Source of the DNA: JADFGZ01 sp965222345 | Lineage (GTDB): Bacteria > Acidobacteriota > Terriglobia > 2-12-FULL-54-10 | Direction: 5' to 3' | DNA: 64,000 nucleotides | Assembly: GCA_965222345.1 (NCBI GenBank) | Contig: CBDCTS010000004.1 | Span: forward strand, 836,419-900,418 | In this document: piece by piece, positions 1 through 8,743 of the stretch | How the letters are laid out: each line of letters starts with the position of its first letter | Position numbering within the stretch: the first letter of the stretch is position 1 | The notes under the pieces: generated by a model | The model's input: only the letters and a program-made list of their open reading frames with translations | Told to the model about the DNA's origin: nothing | Databases searched by the model: none | Position numbers and translations under genes: made by a program

Positions 1-64
1 TCAGCACGGCAAACGTGCCCGGTATCACGAGCGTGAACGCCACGTTCTTCAGAAAGAGCTTCAT
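1..64 (-). CDS. Start of a probable isoprenylcysteine carboxyl methyltransferase family membrane protein (partial)
   Basis: Only the first 21 codons are inside the window; the gene runs leftward off the edge. The reading frame from the ATG at 62-64 opens MKLFLKNVAFTL followed by VIPGTFAVL, a charged start and hydrophobic stretch with a Pro-Gly, as in the first membrane helix of small isoprenylcysteine-methyltransferase-like (ICMT/PEMT) proteins that are common in Acidobacteria. No obvious ribosome binding site is seen. The family call rests on the N-terminal helix alone and is tentative. Confidence 0.4.
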   Translation of the reverse strand, partial: MKLFLKNVAFTLVIPGTFAVL

Positions 65-134
65 GCGGCACCAGCACCCCGAATTGACATCAACCGGAAT
101 TTCCTATTTTGCCCTCCGGCGATTGAAAATATAC

Positions 135-178
135 ACCCACTTGGGTGCAACAGAGCACAGTTTTATCTCCAAGTGGGT
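135..178. repeat. 10-bp inverted repeat beside the IS3 relic
   Basis: ACCCACTTGG at 135-144 is repeated as its exact inverse complement at 169-178, separated by 24 bases. It lies between the partial methyltransferase gene and the transposase relic. It could be a hairpin in the leader of the old insertion sequence or part of its left end. No function is shown. Confidence 0.4.
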
Positions 179-200
179 ACACCGACTGCCCAGCGGAGGG

Positions 201-992
201 AAACTTCTAAGCCCTGAGCGGCGACGTTGTGCGGTAGAGCGTGCCGAGCGTGAGTACGGAATGAGCGAGCGGCAGGCCTGCCGGCTGCTGGGGCAATGGC
301 GAGGAACGCAACGATACGAACCGATGCGGCGAGCCGACGAGGATCGGCTGACAGCGGCGGTGGTCACCCTGGCGAGTGAGTATGGTCGTTAGGGGTATAA
401 GAAGATCGCGGCGCTGCTGCAAATCGCAGGATGGTCGGTGGGCCGCGACCGAGTGGAGAGGATTTGGCGGCGAGAGGGTCTGAAAGTGCCGCAGAAACAA
501 CGGCCCCGAAGGCGGTTGTGGCTGAATGATGGAAGGCTGCTGCGGATACTCACGCTGATCGACGAGTATACGCGGGAATGCCTGGCGCTAGGGATAGCAC
601 GGAGGCTGAACTCGCAGGATGTGATCGAGACGCTGTCGGAGGTGATGCTGTGGCGAGGGATTCCGGAGCATATCCGTTCCGACAATGGACCGGAGTTTGT
701 TGCCCGGCAGCTGCGGGACTGGCTGCGGGGACTGGGGAACAGTCCCCTGTATATCGAGCCAGGCAGTCCCTGGGAGAACGGGTACTGCGAGAGCTTTAAT
801 GGGAAGCTGAGGGAGGAGTGCCTGAATGGGGCGATCTTCTACTCGTTGCAGGAGGCACGGATCGTGATCGAACAGTGGCGGCAGCAGTACAACCGGGTCA
901 GGCCACACGCCGCGTTGGGGTATAGGCCCCCGGCGCCGGGGGTCTATACCCCACCCTGGAACCCGGTTCCAAGGCTTCAAATGGTAATGTAA
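201..992 (+). pseudogene. IS3-family transposase (OrfB) relic, stop codon and internal deletion
   Basis: This is the DDE integrase part of an IS3-family transposase of the IS2/IS407 type. The N-terminal helix-turn-helix-like part begins near 207 (LSPERRR, then SERQACRLLG), and the catalytic core follows with TLIDEYTRECL, IRSDNGPEF and ENGYCESFNGKLREE, ending in the usual YNRVRPHAALGYRPP. A TAG at 390-392 interrupts the frame, and the same frame reopens at once with GYKKIAALL. A second lesion is a deletion: RRLWLNDG runs straight into RLLRILTLIDEY, so the roughly 25-residue segment that normally carries the first catalytic Asp (consensus WSYDFV) is gone. The second Asp (SDNGPE) and the Glu (ENGYCES) remain. 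The protein cannot be active. Related scraps lie at 17065, 19683 and 54935. Confidence 0.9.
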
Positions 993-1035
993 TATGTCTC
1001 ACTTCACTTGGTACAAAATCTCGGCCCGGTCAGGA
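936..1035 (+). repeat. Right end of the IS3-family relic
   Basis: The last transposase codons and the flank after the stop (CTCACTTCACTTGGTACAAA, then a CGGCCCGGTCA-like terminus) recur in decayed form at 19683-19725 and 54935-55036. Recurrence at three places, always next to or without a transposase remnant, marks this as the terminal part of the same insertion sequence family. The outermost bases, reading inward, are TGACCGGG, as expected of an IS3-type inverted repeat starting with TG. Confidence 0.6.
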
Positions 1036-1148
1036 CGAAGACATCAGTGTGGAAGGAATGCTTCACGGGGTTCCCGCACGGCGTCCAAAGAAATCTTGAA
1101 AAGCTCGCAGCCACGGCGAGTGAGTTTCTTTCGCGTGACTGCTCGTCT

Positions 1149-2000
1149 TCAGCGGAATCCTTGAGGCCGGGACGGGGGATTTGAAACCGCATGCAGGCAG
1201 TCCAGCACCCAGCCGTGGATCACATCGTTGCTGGCGACGTAGCCGCCATCGGAGTCGAGCCACGTGGCGCCCTGCGCGTCGGTCAGGATTCCGCCCGCGC
1301 GCTCCAGGATGAGGCTTGCCGCGGCGATGTCCCAAATATTTAAATCCAGATGCCAGTAAGCGTGCAACCGGCCAGCGGCAACGTTTGCGATTCCGAGCGA
1401 CGGCGAGCCCATCAGGTTGCACTCGGTAACCTGGCCGGTCATTACCTCAACTATCCGCCTGGCCTGTTGGCGGCGCGTGCCGCTATGGGGCCAGTCGGTC
1501 CCCACGATGGCGCTTTCCCAGGCTTCTGCACCCTCTGTGATTTGCTGCACGGCAATCTTTTTGCCGTTGAGCGTCGCCGAGGCTCCGGTTGCTGCCTCGA
1601 ACAACTCGTCATGGCAAGGATCGTAAAGCACGCCGGCGCGGATGCGGCCCTCCGAGCGCAGAGCGACCGAGACCCCGAAATACGGGATGCCCTGGACGAA
1701 ATTCAGGTTGCCGCAGATGGGATCGACGATCCAGAGATGCTCGGCATCCAGCGGCAGGGGAGCATCCTCCGGCCCCTCTTCGGCCAGAATCCCGGTGTGG
1801 GGAAATTCAGCCAGGAGCGTTGATACGATTGCCTCTTGAACCTTGAGTGAAGCCTCCGACACAACGTCCCGGTCGCCCTTCCATTTCAGGTAGCCGGGAT
1901 CGCCCAGGCGGGCCTTGGCCACCTTTCCGCCTTCGCGCACGGCGCGCACGGCAACCTCCAGCGCACGGTTGATCTCAATGCTGTCAGTGGATTGAGTCAT
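1149..2000 (-). CDS. Inositol monophosphatase family protein with altered metal-site motif
   Basis: Member of the FIG superfamily of Mg2+-dependent phosphatases that act on inositol phosphates, fructose bisphosphate, PAP or related small phosphates. At 283 aa it has the normal family length. Visible landmarks are the acidic pair EE at residues 74-75, the DPIxGxxNF motif at 93-101 and the C-terminal WD at 223-224. In the canonical motif DPIDGT the second Asp ligates metal; here it reads DPICGN, so the Asp is Cys96 and the Thr is Asn98. The other ligand positions look intact. Activity may therefore be changed or the substrate class different. It is upstream of no obvious partner; fxsA lies 157 bp away on the same strand. 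The fold assignment is secure, the substrate is unknown. Confidence 0.85.
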   Translation of the reverse strand: MTQSTDSIEINRALEVAVRAVREGGKVAKARLGDPGYLKWKGDRDVVSEASLKVQEAIVSTLLAEFPHTGILAEEGPEDAPLPLDAEHLWIVDPICGNLNFVQGIPYFGVSVALRSEGRIRAGVLYDPCHDELFEAATGASATLNGKKIAVQQITEGAEAWESAIVGTDWPHSGTRRQQARRIVEVMTGQVTECNLMGSPSLGIANVAAGRLHAYWHLDLNIWDIAAASLILERAGGILTDAQGATWLDSDGGYVASNDVIHGWVLDCLHAVSNPPSRPQGFR

Positions 2001-2157
2001 GAACAGCTGCTTTTATAACATTGCCAGAACCGCGCGCGCCGAAAACCGACCGTGCTTTCTACTGGTCCAGCGAATAGGCGAGCTTCACAATCAAGGCCCG
2101 GCTCCGGAAGCCGCCACCTTGTTGTCCCCGTTTGATTGGAAAAGCCAGGAGTAATTC

Positions 2158-2559
2158 CTATTTCTTGACATGCACAGTTACATTGCCCCGGCCTTCCCGA
2201 ACAGTGCGAATAAGCCAGACCCACAGCGTTCTCTTCAGCACTGTGCGGAAGGCAGGAGCCAGGCACAAAAAGCCCAGCGCGTCGGTGAGGATTCCCGGCG
2301 TGAGGAGCAACGCCGCTGCCACCAAGATGATCACGCCGTCGGCTATGGCTGCGGCCGGCAAACCTCCCGCATTTATCTCGCGACGCACTTGGAGCAAAGT
2401 ACGCAACCCCTGACGGCGCGCGAGGAAGGCACCTAAGGCTCCCGTGCATGCGATCAGCGCCAGCGTAGCCAGAGTACCGATGTGCCGACCTACTTCAATG
2501 AGAAGGGTCAGCTCCACCGCAGGAACCAGAATGAAGAGCAGCAGCTTGCCAATCATCAT
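2158..2559 (-). CDS. fxsA: FxsA family membrane protein
   Basis: Small inner-membrane protein of the FxsA family. In E. coli the gene is known for suppressing F-plasmid exclusion of phage T7; its cellular job is unknown. The 133-residue product starts with a hydrophobic helix (LLLFILVPAVELTLLIEV), has a second Gly/Ala-rich helix near residues 30-47 and a third around 75-95 with LLTPGILTDALGFL, the most conserved family signature, then a short basic tail ending in HVKK. The ATG at 2557-2559 is used; an upstream stop is close. It reads leftward in the same direction as the phosphatase-like gene and may be cotranscribed with it. Confidence 0.88.
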   Translation of the reverse strand: MMIGKLLLFILVPAVELTLLIEVGRHIGTLATLALIACTGALGAFLARRQGLRTLLQVRREINAGGLPAAAIADGVIILVAAALLLTPGILTDALGFLCLAPAFRTVLKRTLWVWLIRTVREGRGNVTVHVKK

Positions 2560-2766
2560 TAGCTATTATATCCGGGATTATTCTATCCCGGTCAGCCGGA
2601 GCGGACCGACTGCTCCCATGCACAATCCAAATCACAAGCCAAATCTTTATTGCCTTATGATGTTGCAGCGCGAGAGCCAGCAAGAACCTATGCTAAATGC
2701 CTTCGGGTTTGCTATCATTGCTTCCGATCCTGAGATGGCAAGAAACCTCCGATTCGTTGCAACTAC

Positions 2767-3888
2767 ATGACTGACGCGTTCAATAAGAGAAATTTTCTGC
2801 ACCATTTCCTGCGGGTGAAATGGCGCACTTCATTCGGCAGGCGCATCACGCCGCCCTTTGTCACTCTCTTTGTTACCACGCGTTGTGACGAGCACTGCAT
2901 CCATTGCTTTTACTGGGAGGAGTTGAACCCGAAGCCCAACCACGATATGCGTCTGGAGGAGTACGAGAAGTCTTTTGCCTCCATGGACGAAATCTACAAC
3001 CTGTTCATCGGAGGCGGCGAGCCGTTCTTGCGGGAAGACCTGGCGGAAATTGTGCTGTCGGCGGCCCGGCTGAACTCTGTATCGAACGTGTATGTTCCGA
3101 CCAATGGGCAGCACACCGATCAAACCCTGTCCGTGCTGGAACGGACGCTTCCCAACGCGCCGCAGATGCGCTTCCATCTGAACCTCAGCTTGGATAGCAC
3201 CGAAGAGTCCCAGTACGACCTGATCCGCGGGAAGAAGAAGGCCTATCGCCGAATGATGGAGACCTGGAAAGCAGTTCAGCCCTTGCGCCGCCGGTTCCCT
3301 AATCTGGTGGTCCACACGCTGACCACGGTGATGAGAGAAAACCAAGACCAAATCCTGGACATCTACCACGGGCTAAAAAATCACTTTCAGCCCGACGGAA
3401 TCAGTTTCAACTATATCCGCCACAAGGCACCCGAGGCAGAACAATTGGAGGTCAACGAGGAACGCTACCGAGCATTGAACCAGCAGATAGAAGAAGATGC
3501 CCGCACGGGGGCATGGCGTAACTATCGCAGGATTTCCGGAGGCCTACTGAACGATACCTTGGACCGGGAAATACGTCGCAGCGTGGCGCGCACGGTGGAA
3601 GAAAATGCCCCGCAGTTTTCCTGTGTGGCAGGCCGGTTGGCCTGTGTCATCTACAGCAACGGGGACGTGGTGGAATGCGAGATCAAAAACAGCCCGATTG
3701 GCAATTTGCGCCAACAGGACTACGATTTCCGGAAGATCTGGTTTGCGGAACCAGCCCGTCAAGCCGCCAGCGCCGCCGCCAATGGCTGTTTCTGCACTCA
3801 CGAGTGCGGCCATTACTCCTCTCAAATCTACAGCACATCCTGCTTGACAAAAATCGTCACGAAAGCCGCCATCGCCGGGACTGGCTAA
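2767..3888 (+). CDS. Radical SAM protein with SPASM-like C-terminus
   Basis: Radical S-adenosylmethionine enzyme. The 4Fe-4S/SAM motif is C40-x3-C44-x2-C47 (RCDEHCIHC), followed by the glycine-rich SAM-contact motif GGGEPF at 82-87. The C-terminal third holds further cysteines (FSCVAGRLAC, VVECEI, then NGCFCTHEC), consistent with an auxiliary cluster of the SPASM or twitch type, and a GNLRQ...IW stretch typical of SPASM domains. Such proteins modify peptides or small metabolites or attach to lipids; the hydrophobic-basic N-terminus (FLRVKWRTSFGRRI) resembles those acting on membrane-bound substrates. No precursor peptide gene is obvious next to it. The family is firm, the substrate is not known. 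Confidence 0.88.
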   Translation: MTDAFNKRNFLHHFLRVKWRTSFGRRITPPFVTLFVTTRCDEHCIHCFYWEELNPKPNHDMRLEEYEKSFASMDEIYNLFIGGGEPFLREDLAEIVLSAARLNSVSNVYVPTNGQHTDQTLSVLERTLPNAPQMRFHLNLSLDSTEESQYDLIRGKKKAYRRMMETWKAVQPLRRRFPNLVVHTLTTVMRENQDQILDIYHGLKNHFQPDGISFNYIRHKAPEAEQLEVNEERYRALNQQIEEDARTGAWRNYRRISGGLLNDTLDREIRRSVARTVEENAPQFSCVAGRLACVIYSNGDVVECEIKNSPIGNLRQQDYDFRKIWFAEPARQAASAAANGCFCTHECGHYSSQIYSTSCLTKIVTKAAIAGTG

Positions 3889-3970
3889 CAGCCTGCCCTG
3901 ATTGAAACCGAAGGAAACTTGCCGAAGGGATCGCGGCTCGGACACGCTATATCCCGACAGGAGAGCCGAT

Positions 3971-6214
3971 CTAGCGGGCAATCATATAGGTAAACTTGGC
4001 GATGATGGCGCGGTCGATCAGCTGGCTGGAAATCGTGTCGCGACGCTCGTTATAGACGATGTAGAGGTCGCTCAGCGGCCGGTGGATCAGGTTGAAGCGG
4101 ACGTTGGAGCTCCATTGCCGCGCATCGGCGTTGTATTGGATCAGAGCGTTCAGAAACATGGCAGTGGAAAAGGAATAGTTGGCGCGGAGGCTGACCAGGT
4201 TCGTTTTGAAGTGGCCTTCCGACAGGTTGATATTGTTATGGGTGTAGCCAAGCGATGTGTTGAATTGATGGTTGAGCCGCAGGGTCCCATTCAAGACGTA
4301 GGTGTGCTTGTAGCCGGTAAAGAACGGGCCGATGAGCAACCGGAGATTCCCGGAGATCCGGCGGCTGCTATCGCTCCGTCCCGTGAAAATGTACTCGTGG
4401 AACTTGTAGACACCCGTCGGAATCACAACGTTTCGTCTGCGGTTGATGACAAATGGTTCGGAGAGTCGTTCCAGCTTGGTGTTGAGCCCGGCCTCGAAGT
4501 TAGAGCCGTTTTGGAAATCCATGATGTAATGGTAATCAACACCGCGCGTTTCCAGGTTCCCATCCGCATCCAGCACGTAGGTAATCGGAATGTGGGGATA
4601 GATGCGGCGGACGAAGCGGCGCAGGCTGAGCGGCCGGAACGAGCGGCCATACAGGCCGGAGAACTTGCGAATCCCCAGGCGGGGCACGAACCCCATCTCA
4701 TTGGTGAAGTTTTCCTGGACGCTGGTGTAGGAGGTACGCAGGCTCCAGGCGCTATCGAGATAGTGCAAGCTGACCCGGCTCGCCAGATCGCGGCTACCGC
4801 CGGAGGGCGTCCAGGACTTGGAGAGAAACGAGTACAGGTTCAGCGCCCGTCCGAAACGGAAGTTGGCGTCCACGCCGACGACGCGGTTGAAATGCCGGGA
4901 GTCCTGCAGTTCCTTGTTGACCAGCATGACGCCGATGTCGGAGTTCGCCAGGATGTTTCGGCGAAGGCGTGCTACGGTGAAGTTGACAGCGGGCGAGCCG
5001 TCTTGCTCCTGTTGCTGGATATTCAGAAAGCCGAGATCGAACGGGCCGACGCGACCCGTTAAACGGGCGCCCCCGACAATGGGAACTGGCGCTCTGTCGT
5101 CGGAAAGGCCGATGCGACGGCTGAAAAAGAAAAGCATGTCGTTGGACGGCTTGCTGGCCGCCGGACCCCGGTCCGAGCCCCCACTGAACTGGAAGATGCC
5201 GGAGTTCTCCAGGAAAAACTCTCGCTTTTCCGGGAAGAACAGGCTGAACCGGGTCAGGTTGATCTGCTCATCGTCGGCTTCCACCTGTGAAAAATCCGTA
5301 TTGTAGGTGAAGTCCCAGGTGAGTCCAGAGGTCAGCCCGTATTTGACGTCCACGCCGAAGTCTGCCTCGGTGTCGCGCCGCCCGCGGGCAAACTGACCAA
5401 AGCGGCCGGCAACGTATGGCTTCACCCGAATATTGGCTCCCGGCTTGACGCCCTCCAGGCCCTCCAACGTTCCGGCCAGCGAGATGCGGCTGAGGGAATA
5501 GATTCGCGGCATCGGTGACCAGAAACTGTCCTCATTCTTGCGCCGGATCAACCGATGGAAATTTATCCCCCAGGTCTGCACCTCTGAATTGCTGAATTTC
5601 AATGTCTTGAATGGAATAGCGATCTCAGCCGTCCAGCCGTCTTCCGCCATGCGGGTCTTGACCGACCACACGGCGTCCCAGTTTTCGTTGATCTCACGGC
5701 CCTCGTTGGCCGTCTGCGCGTCCCACTTGGCCCCGGCGGGGTTAATGGCAAATTGGTACCCGTTGCGTTCGTCGCGGAAAGTATCCAGGATGATTCCAAC
5801 CAAATCGCCTGAACTGAGATTGAAATCCTTGTTGAGCTCGCTGATGATCAGGCGGCCGGGCTCGGAATCGTATGCGTAGATGCCAAAGTAAAGGTAGTCC
5901 TTGTCATAAAGGACGCGGATTTGCGTCTTTTCCGAAGCCGGTTGGTCTTCCATCGGCTCGTTTTGGATGAACTGGTCCGCCAGAGGAGCGTTATTCCACA
6001 CCGGCTCATCTAAACTGCCGTCCACGGTAACCTTCTCAGAAATCTTGACGGCCTGCAGACGGCGCTCCCGGCGGGCAGATTCGTAGTCGATCTCGCCATG
6101 CAGGGCGGTTGCGAACAGGAACAGAAACAGGACAGCGTATCGCATTGCGCGTGCTGCTTCGGGAGACAATACTCGGCGAGTGTTGCCAGTGGCTTTTCCT
6201 GGTGTTGTAGTCAT
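3971..6214 (-). CDS. DUF5916 outer-membrane protein (CBM9-like domain plus beta-barrel)
   Basis: 747-residue exported protein. An N-terminal hydrophobic signal stretch (YAVLFLFLFATALHG) is followed by a carbohydrate-binding-module-9-like domain, roughly residues 50-230, with the recurring VTVDGSLDEPVW, YDKDYLYFGIYAYD and DGWTAEIAIPFKTL segments. The rest is a DUF5916 region with many alternating strands (TDFSQVEADDEQINLTRF, FFPEKREFFLEN) that should form an outer-membrane barrel. The function of DUF5916 proteins is not established; they are abundant in Acidobacteria and Bacteroidetes and are often thought to bind or take up glycans or nutrients. A paralogue is at 17239-19632 with the same architecture. 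It stands alone, convergent with the radical SAM gene. Confidence 0.85.
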   Translation of the reverse strand: MTTTPGKATGNTRRVLSPEAARAMRYAVLFLFLFATALHGEIDYESARRERRLQAVKISEKVTVDGSLDEPVWNNAPLADQFIQNEPMEDQPASEKTQIRVLYDKDYLYFGIYAYDSEPGRLIISELNKDFNLSSGDLVGIILDTFRDERNGYQFAINPAGAKWDAQTANEGREINENWDAVWSVKTRMAEDGWTAEIAIPFKTLKFSNSEVQTWGINFHRLIRRKNEDSFWSPMPRIYSLSRISLAGTLEGLEGVKPGANIRVKPYVAGRFGQFARGRRDTEADFGVDVKYGLTSGLTWDFTYNTDFSQVEADDEQINLTRFSLFFPEKREFFLENSGIFQFSGGSDRGPAASKPSNDMLFFFSRRIGLSDDRAPVPIVGGARLTGRVGPFDLGFLNIQQQEQDGSPAVNFTVARLRRNILANSDIGVMLVNKELQDSRHFNRVVGVDANFRFGRALNLYSFLSKSWTPSGGSRDLASRVSLHYLDSAWSLRTSYTSVQENFTNEMGFVPRLGIRKFSGLYGRSFRPLSLRRFVRRIYPHIPITYVLDADGNLETRGVDYHYIMDFQNGSNFEAGLNTKLERLSEPFVINRRRNVVIPTGVYKFHEYIFTGRSDSSRRISGNLRLLIGPFFTGYKHTYVLNGTLRLNHQFNTSLGYTHNNINLSEGHFKTNLVSLRANYSFSTAMFLNALIQYNADARQWSSNVRFNLIHRPLSDLYIVYNERRDTISSQLIDRAIIAKFTYMIAR

Positions 6215-6539
6215 ATCCGAGGCGGGTGGATCACCGAGCTCCCTAGTCCGGAAACAGGAGATTCTCCTCTGCCATAGTCATCTGTCGCCGGGATGCAGCG
6301 CGCCGTAAGTATATAAAGTCAGTTTGCTCACCACAAGCTCTGTTCCTAATCTAGAGACCAAGCGGTAAAGGCGGGGGACCGAAGCCGGGTGAGATGGGGT
6401 CAATTGGGCCGCTGGCGTATGCTTCCGGGCGAAGCGGAAAGTCCAGATTGGGAATCCCTGTTCGCTTCCCTATACTGTGATATAACTTATTCTATGCTTT
6501 GGGCATAACATACAGGCCAAGTTAGGTTAGGGAGGAAAA
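6215..6539. other. Intergenic region between DUF5916 gene and amidohydrolase remnant
   Basis: Divergent spacer of about 325 bp that should hold promoters for both flanking genes. The last 70 bases before 6540 are AT-rich and contain a TATAACTTATTCTATG-like stretch and a GGGAGGA ribosome binding site at 6529-6535. No RNA gene or repeat is recognised. Confidence 0.4.
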
Positions 6540-6839
6540 ATGCTTCAGAAACTCGCGAGTCTGCTGTTGGCGGTCATGAGCTGCGGAGTATGGGGATGGG
6601 CGCAACAGTCAGACGTAGCAGCCAAGCTGGGCTACCCCCAGATGATCCTTTATAACGGCAAAATTGTAACTATGGACGATTCTTCGTTCGAGTCCAAAGT
6701 AGGCACTATTGTGCAAGCGATGGCTGTCCGGGACGCGAAAATCCTGGCCATGGGGACGAATACCGAAATCCGGCCCCTGCGCGGACCTCAGACAAAGATC
6801 ATTGACTTGAAAGGGCGGACGGTGTTGCCAAGTTTCATT
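6540..6839 (+). pseudogene. Amidohydrolase 5' fragment, cut by an IS1380-type element
   Basis: The first 100 codons encode a signal peptide (LLLAVMSCGVWGWAQ) and the start of a YtcJ-like metal-dependent amidohydrolase: ILYNGKIVTMDD, AMAVRDAKILAMGTNTEI and DLKGRTVLPSFI. The last segment normally leads into the metal-binding H-x-H, but here the similarity ends at PSFI and the frame runs into IS sequence (IPAFPV, stop at 6858-6860). An intact relative at 51630-53513 aligns well to this point (ILYNGKVVTVDN, DLEGRTVTPGF). The rest of the gene is not found on the other side of the element, so the insertion was accompanied or followed by a deletion. Confidence 0.85.
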
Positions 6840-8324
6840 ATTCCCGCATTTCCCGTTTGAAATCGTAGAAGCAACCCTCGACTAACCTCCAACATCAATA
6901 TTGATGCGGGTTCCAGCATCAACATTGCATTCCGGAGGTGTATACCTAATGGGTGAGAGCCAAAAACAGGCATTTCAACTGTCATTCAACCGGTTTTTGC
7001 GGGTTGCCTTTCAAGGATCGCGAGTGACATCCAACGGTGGGCTGATTCTGGTGCGAGAGCTGGACGAGCGATTGGGATTCGATGAACTCGTCGAACAGCA
7101 CTTGACCGACTCTCGGGCAAACAATGCGCGGTTGTCTTTTGCGGACCTACTTCGACAGTCGGTCTACAGCCGTCTGGCTGGATACGAGGATGTGAACGAT
7201 GCCGAGCGGCTATCTCAGGACCCGGCGTTGCGGCTGATCGGTTCGGAGAAGATTTGGGATCGAGGGGCGGCTCTGACTTCTCGGTTGCAGACCTTCGAGA
7301 CGGAGATGCTGGCTGAGGAAGGGAACTTCGCAGGGCTGGCACGGGTGAACCGGGAACTGATCGGCAGAGCAGAAGCAATCCATTCGCACTACCGAACTGT
7401 GCTGGACATGGATTCGACCGAGATTCCGGTCTACGGGGAGCAGGAGAATAGCGCCTACAACGGGCACTTCGAGTCCACCTGCTATCACCCCCTGCTGTTA
7501 TTCAATCGAGACGGCGACTGTCTGGCTGCCAAATTGCGACCGGGCAACGTCCACAGCGCCGAGGAATGGGAAGAACTTCTCCTGCCGGAGATCGAGCGGC
7601 AGCAGAAGCGGGGCAAGGAGGTGGTATTTCGTGCCGACGCGGCCTTTGCGAAGCCGGAGATTTACGAGGCGTTGGAGAAGCGGGGTGTGAAGTATGCCAT
7701 CCGCATCCCTTCCAACGAGAACCTCCAGCGGGACATCGAGGAGTTGCTGAAACGTCCGGTAGGAAGGCCGGGCCAGAAGCCGTTGGTGGAGTACAAGGGG
7801 TTTCTGTACCAAGCCGAGAGTTGGAAGACGGCCCGACGGGTGGTAGCCAAGGTAGAACATCATCCGGGGGAGTTGTTCCCGCGAGTGGGGTTCATTGTGA
7901 CGAACCTGACGCTTCCGAGTCGAGCGGTGGTGCGGTTCTATAATAAGCGAGGGACAGCAGAGCAGTGGATTAAGGAAGGCAAGCAGGCGGTGAAGATGAC
8001 GCGGCTCAGTTGCCATCGGTTCCGGTCCAACGAGGTACGGCTGTGGCTGACCATCATTGCCTATAATCTGGGAAATCTGTGGCGGCGACTGGTGCTGCCA
8101 CAGAGAATCGGGAACTGGTCCTTGACGAGCTTGCAGCAGCGGTTGGTGAAAACCGGAGGACGCCTGATTAAGCATGCCCGCTACTATTGGCTATTGCTGG
8201 CAGAGAGCCATCTGACTCGGCGGCTGTTTGCCAGCATGCTGGGGCGGATAAATGGGCTGTCGCTTCCGTCGGGATAGCCTAGCCTGCGGCACCCAATAAA
8301 ATGATTCCGATATCCCCCGGGAAT
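6840..8324 (+). mobile_element. IS1380-family insertion sequence
   Basis: The element is bounded on the left by the abrupt end of amidohydrolase similarity. ATTCCCG at 6840-6846 has its inverse complement CGGGAAT at 8318-8324, which I take as the core of poor terminal inverted repeats. The length of about 1.5 kb fits the family. The 4-bp flanks (CATT left, GGAG right) do not match, so no target duplication is visible, in keeping with a later deletion on the right side. The exact ends are uncertain by tens of bases. Confidence 0.65.
6949..8277 (+). CDS. IS1380-family transposase
   Basis: Intact transposase of about 442 aa. The start is set at the ATG at 6949, which has GGAGGTG at 6934-6940 eight bases upstream; an in-frame TTG at 6901 has nothing comparable. 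Characteristic segments are SNGGLILVRELDERLG near the N-terminus, LDMDSTEIPVYGEQE (first catalytic Asp), VVFRADAAFAKPE (second Asp), FYNKRGTAEQWIKEGKQAVK (the Y-x-R-GxAE-x-I/W-K motif with the catalytic Glu) and a C-terminal LARLW-like NLGNLWRRLVLP. All catalytic positions look present, so the element could still move in cis if its ends are good. Confidence 0.92.
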   Translation: MGESQKQAFQLSFNRFLRVAFQGSRVTSNGGLILVRELDERLGFDELVEQHLTDSRANNARLSFADLLRQSVYSRLAGYEDVNDAERLSQDPALRLIGSEKIWDRGAALTSRLQTFETEMLAEEGNFAGLARVNRELIGRAEAIHSHYRTVLDMDSTEIPVYGEQENSAYNGHFESTCYHPLLLFNRDGDCLAAKLRPGNVHSAEEWEELLLPEIERQQKRGKEVVFRADAAFAKPEIYEALEKRGVKYAIRIPSNENLQRDIEELLKRPVGRPGQKPLVEYKGFLYQAESWKTARRVVAKVEHHPGELFPRVGFIVTNLTLPSRAVVRFYNKRGTAEQWIKEGKQAVKMTRLSCHRFRSNEVRLWLTIIAYNLGNLWRRLVLPQRIGNWSLTSLQQRLVKTGGRLIKHARYYWLLLAESHLTRRLFASMLGRINGLSLPSG

Positions 8325-8506
8325 GGAGGGGTGTCTGAAAAAGCTGGTTCTGGAAGCCGAGGCGATGGGTTTTTGGGGACTCGGAAAGAGCGGCTGGAAG
8401 CCGCTGGCAGTATCTCGGAGAAAATATTGGGCTGGAAGTGCTCAGTTGAAGGCCAACGGGTTTATACTCACGAGTCGGAGGGCCAAAAAACTAATTCCGG
8501 ATAAAA

Positions 8507-8743
8507 TTAAGCCGGCTTAGGAACGGGTGGGGGAAGGTCTCGGGCTTTTGTCTCCGACTGGAAACCCGCCTTGTTGTGACTCCCGTCGCAGAAGGGCTTG
8601 TTCTGCGAAGATCCGCAACGGCACAGGGAAAGCATCGTCCGCCCCCCTAGGCCGAAAGCCTTTCCCTCGTGGTCGTAGATCGCAAACTCGCCGGCAATCC
8701 GCAGTGGACCGTTGTTTTTGACCGTGATTTTTGTTTCCGCCAT
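8507..8743 (-). CDS. CDGSH iron-sulfur domain protein
   Basis: 78-residue soluble protein with one CDGSH-type 2Fe-2S site: C41-x-C43-x8-C52-D-G-S-H56, spaced as in mitoNEET-like proteins (three Cys, one His). Glycine and proline in the KPFCDGSH loop are conserved. The N-terminal half (ITVKNNGPLRIAGEF, IYDHEG) is the short beta-rich cap seen in bacterial single-CDGSH proteins. Such proteins store or pass electrons or clusters; no partner is visible next to it. The palindrome around its stop codon (TAAGCCGGCTTA, 8508-8519) may contribute to a terminator. Confidence 0.9.
   Translation of the reverse strand: MAETKITVKNNGPLRIAGEFAIYDHEGKAFGLGGRTMLSLCRCGSSQNKPFCDGSHNKAGFQSETKARDLPPPVPKPA

Noticed and set aside
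3902..5062. 386-codon frame antisense to the first DUF5916 gene
   Set aside because: No family resemblance; the opposite strand encodes a well-supported exported protein.
8325..8506. Short frames right of the IS1380 element (for example a 65-codon one)
   Set aside because: No similarity to the broken amidohydrolase and no recognisable motif; likely flank or deleted DNA.
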